A stretch of DNA of 64,000 nucleotides from contig NZ_SRHV01000005.1 in NCBI RefSeq assembly GCF_004698125.1, positions 496,001 through 560,000 on the forward strand, given 5' to 3'. Positions 49,332-56,598 of the stretch are shown here, piece by piece. Within the stretch, counting starts at the first letter, position 1; the number at the start of each line of letters is the position of its first letter. Origin of the DNA: Halosimplex halophilum (GTDB lineage Archaea > Halobacteriota > Halobacteria > Halobacteriales > Haloarculaceae). The translations under genes were made by a program, and so were the position numbers. The notes below the pieces were generated by a model. That model worked only from the letters and a program-made list of their open reading frames with translations. It did not search any database and had not been told where the DNA came from.

Positions 49332-49955
49332 TCAACGGCTCCGCCCACGCACCCGCGACTGAACGTGCTCGGGGAACACGTCGGCGACGGTCCCCTCGCC
49401 GTGCTCGGCGGCCATCAGTGCCCGCAGTTCGGTCTCGTAGTCGCCGGTCGGAAGCCGCTCGCTCGGGCCGGTCTCCACCTCCAGCAGCCGCCCGGTCAGC
49501 TCGTCGATGGCCCCGCGGCCGTAGCCGGCGAGCGGGCGCAGGTAGTCGACGCCGTGGCGGTCCTCCAGGCTCTGTGCGAACGGCCGCTCGATTGCGGGCG
49601 CGCGGTCGTCGCGGCGGGTGCCGTCGGCCACGGCGTCGAATGGGCGGCCGTCGACCTCGTCGCGGCCCGCGACCGTCTCCAGCGCGTGCTCGTGGACCAG
49701 CTGGATCCCCTCGCGGGGGTAGCCGTCGGCGACCATCCGGTCGACGGCCTCGCGGGCGACCGACGCGTCCAGCTCGACGGTCGCCACCGGGAACCCCGCT
49801 CGCTCGCCGGCCTCGCGAGCGGTCCCGGCGACCGACGGGCCCGCGTCGAGGGCGAACGTGCAGCTACAGAGGGTCACGTCGTAGAACGGTTCCAGAACGA
49901 GGGCGGCGAGCGTCGAGTCCTTGCCGGCGGAAAAGAGCGCGGCGACCGTCGGCAT
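49332..49955 (-). CDS. PP-loop ATP pyrophosphatase
   Basis: 207 aa. The N-type ATP-pyrophosphatase P-loop is ALFSAGKDSTLAALVL (SGGxDS-like SAGKDS). Further motifs: LVHEHALETVAG and VADGTRRDDRAPAIE, where the D-x-T-R/D stretch matches the family's ATP-site loop. Such enzymes adenylate a substrate, for example in tRNA thiolation or diphthamide synthesis; substrate not identified. The length is shorter than ThiI or TtuA proteins. Its start (49955) is directly adjacent to the stop of the PDCD5-like gene (49956), so they are in one operon with S19e upstream. Confidence 0.82.
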   Translation of the reverse strand: MPTVAALFSAGKDSTLAALVLEPFYDVTLCSCTFALDAGPSVAGTAREAGERAGFPVATVELDASVAREAVDRMVADGYPREGIQLVHEHALETVAGRDEVDGRPFDAVADGTRRDDRAPAIERPFAQSLEDRHGVDYLRPLAGYGRGAIDELTGRLLEVETGPSERLPTGDYETELRALMAAEHGEGTVADVFPEHVQSRVRGRSR

Positions 49956-50318
49956 CTACCGGCGCTGGATGTCGAAGCTCTTCTTGTCGGGCTGGAGCTT
50001 CTCGAGGAGCTGTTTCATCTTGTCGTCGTCGATCTTCCCCTGGATGCGGCCGCTCTGGGCCAGCGCGAGCACCTGCTGTTCGACCTGCTCGCCGAACTCG
50101 GGCTTGGACATCTGGACGGTGTTGAGCCGCTTGCGCGCCTCGTCGGTGAGGTGCTTGCGCAGCATGGCCTTCTTCTGGGCCTCGCGCTGCTCGCGCTGGG
50201 CCTCCATGGCCTCCTCGTCGACGCCCTGGCCCTGGCCCTGACCGCCCTGTTCCTGTAGCTGCTCCATCTTCTCCTGGCGGAGCTTCTCGAGCTCCTCGTC
50301 GTTCGGTTCGCCGCTCAT
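49956..50318 (-). CDS. PDCD5-like DNA-binding protein
   Basis: 120 aa, mostly alpha-helical. It has the family core [47 protein letters not shown] and the typical charged N-terminal helix. A Gln/Gly-rich insertion ([14 protein letters not shown]) follows the first helix. Archaeal PDCD5 proteins are encoded next to ribosomal protein S19e in many genomes, as here (100 bp gap). A role linked to the ribosome or DNA is not settled. Confidence 0.92.
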   Translation of the reverse strand: MSGEPNDEELEKLRQEKMEQLQEQGGQGQGQGVDEEAMEAQREQREAQKKAMLRKHLTDEARKRLNTVQMSKPEFGEQVEQQVLALAQSGRIQGKIDDDKMKQLLEKLQPDKKSFDIQRR

Positions 50319-50418
50319 GGGCGTCCCTTGTCGAGTCGTCGGGAAAACGATTTCGGAGCGGACGGGACGGCGGCCCGGCTACCCGTGGCGGCGAAAGCGA
50401 GAGAACCGGCGGCAGAAC

Positions 50419-50880
50419 CTAGGCGTAGCGTTCGAGTTCCGGACGGTCGAGGTCCTCGAGGACCTCGCCGGCGGTGTCGTCGAGGAGGCTCTGGCCCTCG
50501 GGGGTGATGCGGCGGCCCTCGCCCTCGGCGGTCTGGACGTAGCCGGCCTCTTCGAGCTGCTGGAGCGCGGTGCGGATGATCTTCCCGCTCGCGTCGGTGG
50601 TCTGTTCCGGGCGGACGACGTAGCGATTCGAGCCCTGCTTGGAGTCGCCGTAGGCCGTCCGGAGCGCGCCGACGCCCGTGGGGCCGTCGACGGCGACCTT
50701 CCGGAGGAGGCTGGCGGCCCGCAGCTGCCAGAAGTCCTCCTGCTCCGGCGGGAGCTCGCGGCCGACGCCGGTCTTCGCGAACTTGAACCAGTCGGGTTCC
50801 TGTACGTCGTCTTCCTCGGCGAGGCGCTCGGCGACCGCCTCGTTGAGGTCCTCCGCGGGCACGTCGTAGAGTGTCGCCAT
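50419..50880 (-). CDS. rps19e: Small ribosomal subunit protein S19e
   Basis: 153 aa. MATLYDVPAEDLNEAVAERL start, then PDWFKFAKTGVGRELPPEQEDFWQLRAASLLRKVAVDGPTGVGALRTAYG, and C-terminal IIRTALQQLEEAGYVQTAEGEGRRITPEGQSLLD. All match archaeal/eukaryotic S19e, a 30S head protein needed for maturation of the small subunit. The ATG at 50880 gives the conserved start. Promoter: a TATA-like CTTAAATG lies 24-31 bp upstream. It leads the operon with the PDCD5-like and PP-loop genes. Confidence 0.96.
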   Translation of the reverse strand: MATLYDVPAEDLNEAVAERLAEEDDVQEPDWFKFAKTGVGRELPPEQEDFWQLRAASLLRKVAVDGPTGVGALRTAYGDSKQGSNRYVVRPEQTTDASGKIIRTALQQLEEAGYVQTAEGEGRRITPEGQSLLDDTAGEVLEDLDRPELERYA

Positions 50881-50903
50881 TGCAGGTGTCTTCCGGAGCG
50901 GCT

Positions 50904-50911
50904 CATTTAAG
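50904..50911 (-). promoter_or_regulatory. TATA-like box of the rps19e operon
   Basis: CTTAAATG on the minus strand, 24-31 bp before the S19e ATG. Position fits a leaderless haloarchaeal promoter. Confidence 0.55.
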
Positions 50912-51265
50912 GGCATCGTTCGCCGGACGGGTGCGGGACGGCGACACAGGGAGTGTGGGACCGAACGGAGCGACCCCCTCGGCGGTGCGAGGGGTGGTCC
51001 GAGGGAACCGCGAGCAGCGAGGCCGACTGAAACCTCAGCTCTGCACGTCAGATTTATACTGTCAGCCGGAAACAATGCTGTATGGGTCTCCCCGGTCCCG
51101 GTTTGGGTTTTCATAGACCGGAACAGCACCGCCCCGTGAGAGAGGGATGCTGTCCCTCGGTCGGAGCGTCCGACTAGCTGGCTGACATCGCATCCCGAAC
51201 GTCTTGCGGGCGTCGCCGGCGCGCCTGCGCCGTTGGGTGTCTGTTCCGGTCGTCGATACCCAACC
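50912..51265. other. Gene-free stretch with a second promoter-like site and a stem-loop
   Basis: About 350 bp upstream of the rps19e promoter with no convincing ORF. A plus-strand stem can form from GACCCCCTCG near 50973 and CGAGGGGTGGTC near 50990 (one bulge). GATTTATACTG at about 51050-51060 is a good TATA-type element, usable on either strand. On the plus strand it would start a transcript near 51080, leaving a leader of almost 190 nt before the Cys-rich ORF at 51266, or a short non-coding RNA. On the minus strand it could produce an RNA covering the stem. Confidence 0.35.
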
Positions 51266-51532
51266 ATGACCGCACGAACGTCTCACTGTGCCGGGGACAC
51301 GGAGCGCCAGCACCCGTCGAGCGCCGCCTCGCGGTTCTGGAGGCACTGCGACCGCTATCACGACCTGGCGGAGAGGTTCGCCGAGGACATCGCGATCGTA
51401 CACCCGGACGGAATGTCGGGGCGCCATCCGGGCTGTCCCGGCGACACCGAGTGCTGTGGGTGGTGTCGTACCGGAGTCGTATACTACAAACACATTCCGA
51501 AAGCACGACACAGCGAGGGCGAATGGCTCTGA
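51266..51532 (+). CDS. Small Cys/His-rich protein, possible zinc-binding
   Basis: An 88-aa ORF starting MTARTSHCAGDTERQHP, with a helical middle (FWRHCDRYHDLAERFAEDIAIV) and a Cys-rich second half: GCPGDTECCGWCRTGVVYY. Cys and His residues number about twelve in 88, enough for one or two zinc sites. The composition is not acidic, unusual for a haloarchaeal protein, but the sequence is otherwise protein-like. I do not recognise a family. It is alone, with non-coding DNA on both sides. The reverse strand also has an open frame here, whose translation looks poorer. Confidence 0.45.
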   Translation: MTARTSHCAGDTERQHPSSAASRFWRHCDRYHDLAERFAEDIAIVHPDGMSGRHPGCPGDTECCGWCRTGVVYYKHIPKARHSEGEWL

Positions 51533-51643
51533 CGTTCTGCCGGTAGCGCTCGCTCGCGAGCAACTGAGTGAACGGCGGTCTCGGGGAAGCGGAGGGTGAC
51601 CGGGGAGAACCCGGGAGTGCGACCGGCCGGCAGCAGCGACGCG

Positions 51644-52660
51644 TCAGTCGCCGACGCCGAGGGCGAAGGCGACGCCGCCGCCGACGACGGTCGGGAAGAC
51701 GTAGGTGGCGCCGCGGTGGACGAGGACGGCCGCGCCGGCGACGCCGCCGGAGACGCCGGTCGTCGAGACGAGCAGGGCTATCAGCACGGCGTCGACGCCG
51801 CCGAGACCGCCCGGCAGCGGCGTCATCCCGGCGACGGCCCCCATCGGGACGACGAGCAGGACCGCCGAGAACGGGACCGTGTGTCCCAGCGCGTACACCG
51901 ACAGCCACAGGGAGGTACACATCGCGAGCCACCCGAGCGCCGAGAACCCGATCGCCTCCAGCAGCGTCCGGGGGCTCGTGGCGACCCGTTCGATGGCGCC
52001 GAAGAAACCCTCGATGCGGCGCTCGATGGCGTCGGTCGTCGGCGGCGACTTCCGGGGGACGACCCGACCGAGCGTGCGGACGAGAGGAGTGATCGCGCGG
52101 ACGACGGCCGCCTCCAGCTCGTAGCGGTACTGCCAGCCGAAGTAGGCGGCCGCCGGGATGCCGACCGCGAGGGCGACCAGCGCGGTCGTGGCGAAGACGA
52201 GGTTGCGGCCGAACTCCGCCGCGCCGGCGACCACGAAGGTCAGGCCGACGAGGGCGTAGCCGATGGAGGGGACGAAGTGCAGGGCGTCGACGGAGGCGAT
52301 GGCTGCCAGGCCCGTCTCGTACTCCCGGTCGGTCGCCCGCGAGATGAGGTAGCCGCTGACTGGCTCGCCGCCGGCCTGCCCGAAGGGCGTGACGTTGTTC
52401 GAGAACACCGCGCCGGCGAACACCAGCCCGCTCATGCCCACGGAGATGGGGGCGTCGAGGGCGCTCAGGACCGCGCGCAGGGCCAGTCCCCAGCAGACGA
52501 GCCAGACGACGGCGACGGCGAGGATCACCAGCAGGTACCGGAGTTCGACCCCGCGGAGCTCCGAGAGGATGTCGCCGATGCCGACGATCCACACGAGGAC
52601 GGCGAGGACGACCGCCGCGCCGAGAAACCCGACGACCGTCGCCCACCTGTCCCCGTTCAT
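51644..52660 (-). CDS. UPF0104 / lysylphosphatidylglycerol synthase transmembrane-type protein (second)
   Basis: 338 aa with eight predicted helices. Family motifs: GLVFAGAVFSNNVTPFGQAGGEPVSGYLIS and MTPLPGGLGGVDAVLIALLV. It is related to the protein at 34899-35927 but shares only these landmark stretches, so the two are distinct paralogues. The start ATG at 52660 gives MNGDRWATVVGFLGAAV. It is divergent from ThiL. Presumed role in transport or modification of lipid-linked molecules at the membrane. Confidence 0.86.
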   Translation of the reverse strand: MNGDRWATVVGFLGAAVVLAVLVWIVGIGDILSELRGVELRYLLVILAVAVVWLVCWGLALRAVLSALDAPISVGMSGLVFAGAVFSNNVTPFGQAGGEPVSGYLISRATDREYETGLAAIASVDALHFVPSIGYALVGLTFVVAGAAEFGRNLVFATTALVALAVGIPAAAYFGWQYRYELEAAVVRAITPLVRTLGRVVPRKSPPTTDAIERRIEGFFGAIERVATSPRTLLEAIGFSALGWLAMCTSLWLSVYALGHTVPFSAVLLVVPMGAVAGMTPLPGGLGGVDAVLIALLVSTTGVSGGVAGAAVLVHRGATYVFPTVVGGGVAFALGVGD

Positions 52661-52817
52661 GTCGGGGCCGAAGGGCGTCCGCGGCTTCAACCCTCCGGAC
52701 TGCGCGTGCGGGGAGAGGCGAGCCCGGGGCCACCGATCCCCTCGCCGGCGGGCGACGCCCCCCGCGAGGGCCCGTCGGAACCGCAGGCGGTTTCCCGGGA
52801 GCGGGCGAACGCGGGGT

Positions 52818-53684
52818 ATGGACGAACGGACCGCGCTGGGCATGCTCGGCGACCGCCTGTCGGCGGCGGGCGACGACGCCGCCGTGGTGGACGGGGGGGT
52901 CGTCACCACCGACATGCTCCACGACCGGACGGACTTCCCCGACGGGACGACCCGCTACACCGCCGGCTGGCGCGCCGTCGGGGCCTCCCTCTCGGACGTG
53001 GCCGCGATGGGCGCCGCGGCCACCGCCGCCGTCGCCGTCTACGCCGCGCCCGCGTTCGACGAGACGGAACTCGCCGACTTCGTCGACGGCGCCGCCGACG
53101 TCTGCGAGGCCGTCGCCGCCGAGTACGTCGGCGGCGACCTCGACCACCACGAGGAGTTCACCGTCGCCACAACCGCGCTGGGCGACGCCGACGACCCCGT
53201 GTATCGCTCGGGCGCCGAGGTCGGCGACGCGGTCTGTGTCACCGGCACGCTCGGGCGAAGCGCCGCCGCCCTCCGGCTGTTCGAGCGCGGCGCGGTCGAC
53301 CGAGCGAACGACCTGTTCCGGTTCACTCCGCGAGTCGCGGCCGGGCGGGCGCTGGCCGGCCGGGCGACCGCGATGATGGACTCCAGCGACGGGCTCGCGC
53401 GCTCGCTCCACCAGCTCGCCGAGGCCAGCAACTGCGGGTTCGCCGTCGAGTCGCCCCTGCCGGTCGACCCGGTCGTCGACGAGGTCGCGTCCGACGCAGA
53501 CGAGCGACTGGAGCTGGGCGCCTTCTTCGGCGAGGACTTCGAACTCGTCTGTACGGTCCCCGAAGCGGCCCTGTCGGCCGTCCGCGAGGACCTCTCCGTC
53601 GATCTGACCAGAGTCGGCACAGTCGTCGAGTCGGGCGTCACGCTGGACGGCGAACCGCTCGCCGACCGCGGGTACACGCACTGA
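52818..53684 (+). CDS. thiL: Thiamine-monophosphate kinase
   Basis: 288 aa. ThiL phosphorylates thiamine monophosphate to the diphosphate cofactor. Motifs: GDDAAVVDGGVVTTDMLHDRTDFP (Asp-rich metal/ATP site), AVGASLSDVAAMGAAATAAV, EYVGGDLDHHEEFTVATTALG (GGD), and the C-terminal MMDSSDGLARSLHQLAEASNCGFAVE (SSDGL signature). The sequence begins MDERTALGMLGDRL and is about 25 residues shorter than bacterial ThiL at the N-terminus. Complete otherwise. It converges on an M50 protease gene 40 bp away. Confidence 0.92.
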   Translation: MDERTALGMLGDRLSAAGDDAAVVDGGVVTTDMLHDRTDFPDGTTRYTAGWRAVGASLSDVAAMGAAATAAVAVYAAPAFDETELADFVDGAADVCEAVAAEYVGGDLDHHEEFTVATTALGDADDPVYRSGAEVGDAVCVTGTLGRSAAALRLFERGAVDRANDLFRFTPRVAAGRALAGRATAMMDSSDGLARSLHQLAEASNCGFAVESPLPVDPVVDEVASDADERLELGAFFGEDFELVCTVPEAALSAVREDLSVDLTRVGTVVESGVTLDGEPLADRGYTH

Positions 53685-53724
53685 AACTGCTGTTTTTCGG
53701 GGGATCTTGCGCCATCACGAGCGC

Positions 53725-54903
53725 CTACGCCGCAAGGATCTCGAAGGGGACGGGCGTGAAACAGAGCAGGCCGAGAACGAGCGTAACGGCCCCGAGCGCC
53801 TGCCGGCGGGGACCGATGGGGTCGTCGCGGATCGGCGTGGCGGGGCCGGCGTAGGCCAGGCCGGCGGCGATGACCCCCCAGACGACCCAGAGGACGACCG
53901 CGTTCGTCGCCTCCCGGGCGAAATAGAGGTAGCCGGCGAGGCCGAACAGCGCCGCCGGGACCGCGGCGGCGACGGTCTCCTGGCGGGGGCCGAGGATCGC
54001 GCGGACGATGTGGCCGCCGTCGAACTGGCCCACCGGAAGGAGGTTCAGGAAGGTGACGAACATCCCGACCCAGCCGCCGAAGATCACGGGGTTGGCCGCC
54101 AGCCGCGGGTCCGGGTACGACAGCGGCTGGCCGGTCGCCTCCGCGAGGATCACGAGCAACAGCGGGTCGTTGAACCGGATCGCACCGCCGCCCCCACTGG
54201 CGACGCGCTCGGGGACGGTGATCGGGTCGAGGTACAGGCCGACCACGGTGACGACGACAGTGGCGACCAGACCCGCGAGCGGGCCCGAGACGCCGATGTC
54301 GAACAGCGCCTTGCGGTCGGGGATGCGCCCGCGCATCCGGATGACCGCTCCCATCGTTCCGATGAGCGAGGGGAACGGGATGAAGTAGGGGAGACTCGCG
54401 TCCACGTCGTGATAGCGGATCATGACGTAGTGGCCGAACTCGTGGACGGCGAGCACGCCGAGGATCGCCGCGGTGAACGGCCACGCCTCCAGCAGGGCCA
54501 GCGGGCCGTCGAGCTCGACGTAGTACCAGATCGACCCGACGTACAGCGTCGACAGCACCGTCAGGACGAAGAAGACGAGGTTCGTCCACGGGATCCCGTC
54601 GATGTGCGGCGAGCGGGGTTCGGCGACGAGGACGTACTGGGGGCGGGTCGGCCCGAAGCGGTCCTCGATGGCTGGCCGCTCGTCGAACGGCGCCGACGAC
54701 TGGGCGCGGGTCGTCAGCGACACGTCGTAGCCCGCCTCGCGGAACAGCCCCCACAGCTCCCGTTCGAGGGCCTCGGCGGACGCCAGCGGCGTGCCCAGGT
54801 AGTAGATCGCGTCGTCGTCGCCGACGCGCACGTCGGCCACCTGGAAGACCGACTCGATCTCCTCGACCGGCGGCCCCTCCGCCGGCACGCGACGCTCGTC
54901 CAT
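53725..54903 (-). CDS. Site-2 protease (M50) family membrane metalloprotease
   Basis: 392 aa. The cytosolic N-terminal 100 residues form a domain with VLVAEPRSPHIDG, preceding the membrane part. HEFGH (residues 154-158) supplies zinc ligands, and the third ligand region NLLPVGQFDGGHIVRAIL (D of the LDG-like motif) lies in the C-terminal membrane part. GPLAGLVATVVVT follows the loop between. Site-2 proteases cut membrane-embedded regulators. The ATG at 54903 is preferred over one 14 codons upstream because a TATA-like box lies 25-32 bp before it, and upstream sequence is not protein-like. Confidence 0.9.
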   Translation of the reverse strand: MDERRVPAEGPPVEEIESVFQVADVRVGDDDAIYYLGTPLASAEALERELWGLFREAGYDVSLTTRAQSSAPFDERPAIEDRFGPTRPQYVLVAEPRSPHIDGIPWTNLVFFVLTVLSTLYVGSIWYYVELDGPLALLEAWPFTAAILGVLAVHEFGHYVMIRYHDVDASLPYFIPFPSLIGTMGAVIRMRGRIPDRKALFDIGVSGPLAGLVATVVVTVVGLYLDPITVPERVASGGGGAIRFNDPLLLVILAEATGQPLSYPDPRLAANPVIFGGWVGMFVTFLNLLPVGQFDGGHIVRAILGPRQETVAAAVPAALFGLAGYLYFAREATNAVVLWVVWGVIAAGLAYAGPATPIRDDPIGPRRQALGAVTLVLGLLCFTPVPFEILAA

Positions 54904-54927
54904 CGGTCTCTGGTTGGGTTCTCCCCG

Positions 54928-54935
54928 GTATAAAT
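54928..54935 (-). promoter_or_regulatory. TATA-like box of the M50 protease gene
   Basis: ATTTATAC on the minus strand, 25-32 bp before the ATG at 54903. The only AT-rich run in the 300-bp intergenic stretch. Confidence 0.55.
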
Positions 54936-55052
54936 CCCGGGACACCGCCGGCGACCGACGGACGCCCGTCGGCGGTCAGCCGGCGGACCGGTCGACGCGG
55001 CCGACGACATCGGTCGCGCCGCTGGTCCGCTGGCGCGGAGAGAAAGCGGGGT

Positions 55053-55078
55053 CGGGACGCCCGCGCTCGGGCGTCCCG
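55053..55078 (-). terminator. Perfect hairpin, likely terminator of the small gene at 55212
   Basis: CGGGACGCCCG and CGGGCGTCCCG form perfect 11-bp arms around a 4-nt loop, 134 bp after the stop of the gene at 55212-55460 (minus strand). On the minus strand a pyrimidine-rich run (CGCTTTCTCTC) follows. It may stop transcription before the M50 promoter. Confidence 0.4.
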
Positions 55079-55211
55079 CAGGGGTGTGGTGAACGGCTGG
55101 GGTGGTGTTCGGATGTCGTTCGGGAGTCGGTGCGTGTGGTGGGGTGTGGACGGGGTCGCCGTCCGGGGGTGTGGGGTCTGGGGTCGGAGCGTCGGTGTCG
55201 CGAAGCTCGGG
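55079..55211. other. G-rich spacer with G-quadruplex motif (plus strand)
   Basis: This stretch is very GT-rich on the plus strand. Four runs of at least four G lie at 55152-55155, 55165-55169, 55173-55176 and 55180-55183, with loops of 9, 3 and 3 nt, meeting the usual rule for a G-quadruplex. The minus-strand transcript of the small gene would carry the complementary C-rich sequence. No gene is seen. Confidence 0.45.
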
Positions 55212-55460
55212 TCAGGCGACTTCGACGCGCCACGTGGTCGCGCTCGTGTAGGACCACTTCTCGACCTCGAGGTCCGTGGCCGAGTCGCGGATCTTCACCA
55301 TGAGCGCGCCGATCTCTTTGGGCGACAGGCCGACCTCGTCGGCGATGAACTTGCTCTTGAAGTACATCTCGCCGTCTTCGGCCTTCTGGCGCAGATACGC
55401 CTTGAGTCGCTCTTCTTTCGACGGCGCGTCGTCGTTGGAGGGCTGGAGTATCGAGCTCAT
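55212..55460 (-). CDS. Small conserved haloarchaeal protein (DUF7123-like)
   Basis: 82 aa starting MSSILQPSNDDAPSKEERLKAYLRQKAEDG, then KSKFIADEVGLSPKEIGALMVKI and a C-terminal KWSYTSATTWRV. The middle looks like a winged helix (helix-turn-helix ADEVGLSPKEIGALMVKI). I recall this protein as the DUF7123 family, strongly conserved across haloarchaea; the domain number is from memory. A TATA-like TTTATATG is 36-43 bp upstream. Function unknown; a DNA- or RNA-binding role is suggested by the fold. Confidence 0.85.
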   Translation of the reverse strand: MSSILQPSNDDAPSKEERLKAYLRQKAEDGEMYFKSKFIADEVGLSPKEIGALMVKIRDSATDLEVEKWSYTSATTWRVEVA

Positions 55461-55856
55461 GTTGACACCTCGCTTCCCTCTGGGACCGGTAACCCCATAT
55501 AAAGGGAGGAATCTTCGGGTGGCTTCGTGTCGTTTCACGAACGACCCGGGAGAGGCGGCCGAGTCTCGAACTTTCAAAACGTTTTCTGAGGGGGTTAGAC
55601 ATTTTATACTCTTCTCTGAGGCGCCGAGACGTTTTTGCGTCTCGGTCGCACGGCCGACCGAAAAACCGATGCGAAACGCGGATTCAGTCCGATCTTGAGG
55701 CAACGGTTGCTGGTTCTCGCGGGCGAGCGTCGCCGAGCGTGGGCGCGGACGCGCGGGGTAGCGAGTGGTCGTGGATGGTATCGCGGGGGCGACGGCGGGG
55801 CGCTCGACCGTCGGGCTTGACAACCCTTAAGACGGCATCGCGGCTACGCCGTCCCA
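55461..55856. other. Intergenic region with three promoter-like sites and a palindrome
   Basis: 396 bp between the divergent small gene and pyrH, lower in GC around 55568-55640 than anything nearby. It holds TTTATATG (minus, 55496-55503) for the small gene; TTTTATAC at 55602-55609 (plus); and ACCCTTAAG near 55823-55831, at the right distance for pyrH. The palindrome CCGAGACG/CGTCTCGG at 55624-55645 overlaps the start expected from the second box. No ORF here looks real; one short Arg-rich ORF is rejected. Confidence 0.45.
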
Positions 55857-56573
55857 ATGAAAACAGTCGTCTCTATCGGCGGGAGCGTCCTCGTCCCGTC
55901 GGTCGGCCCCGAGCGGGTCCGGGCCTACGCGGACGCGATCGAATCGCTCGACGCCGACGGGTACACGCTCGGTACCGTCGTCGGCGGCGGGCCGACCGCC
56001 CGCGAGTACATCGAGGCCGCACGCGATCTGGGCGCCAACGAGATCGAACTCGACCAGCTGGGCATCGAGGTCACGCGGCTCAACGGGCGCCTGCTGATCG
56101 CCGCGCTCGACGAGCGGGCGGCCCCGACGCCGCCCGAGAGCTACGAGACCGGGCGCGAGGCCATCCGCCGCGGGGACATCCCGGTCATGGGGGGTACGGT
56201 CGCCGGCCAGACGACCGACGCCGTCAGCGCCGCCTTCGCCGAGTACGTCAACGCCGACCTGCTCGTCTACGCCACGAGCGTCGACGGCGTCTACGACGCC
56301 GACCCGGGCGAGGACCCCGACGCCGCGAAGTTCTCGGAGATCACCGCCGACGAACTCGTCGGCCTGATCGCCGACCTGGAGATGGACGCCGGGAGCAACG
56401 CGCCCGTCGACCTGCTCGCCGCGAAGATCGTCCAGCGGTCGGGCATCAGGACCGTCGTCCTCGACGGGACCGACCCCGAGGCCGTCGAGCGGGCGGTCCG
56501 CACCGGCGACCACGACGGGACCGACGTGGTCCCCGAGGGCCTGAGCGAACCGCCGGCCGAGTGGAGTCACTGA
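55857..56573 (+). CDS. pyrH: UMP kinase (archaeal PyrH)
   Basis: 238 aa of the amino-acid kinase fold. It phosphorylates UMP to UDP with ATP. Motifs: VVSIGGSVLVPSVG (phosphate loop), GTVVGGGPTAREYIEAARDLGA (the GGG loop), PVMGGTVAGQTTDAVSAAFAEYVNADLLVYATSVDGVYDADP with the typical nucleotide site, and MDAGSNAPVDLLAAKIVQRSGI. The archaeal short form is clear. ATG 55857. The next gene, lysS, starts 25 bp after its stop and is likely co-transcribed. Confidence 0.94.
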   Translation: MKTVVSIGGSVLVPSVGPERVRAYADAIESLDADGYTLGTVVGGGPTAREYIEAARDLGANEIELDQLGIEVTRLNGRLLIAALDERAAPTPPESYETGREAIRRGDIPVMGGTVAGQTTDAVSAAFAEYVNADLLVYATSVDGVYDADPGEDPDAAKFSEITADELVGLIADLEMDAGSNAPVDLLAAKIVQRSGIRTVVLDGTDPEAVERAVRTGDHDGTDVVPEGLSEPPAEWSH

Positions 56574-56598
56574 TGAGCGCCCGTCCCCTGGAGACAGC

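Noticed and set aside
51062-51511. 149-codon minus-strand ORF opposite the Cys-rich small ORF
   Set aside because: Mixed composition without domain pattern, and its codon use is poorer than that of the plus-strand ORF at 51266.
55635-55820. 61-codon plus-strand ORF in the pyrH upstream region
   Set aside because: Arg/Gly-rich translation; the sequence is better explained as promoter and spacer DNA.
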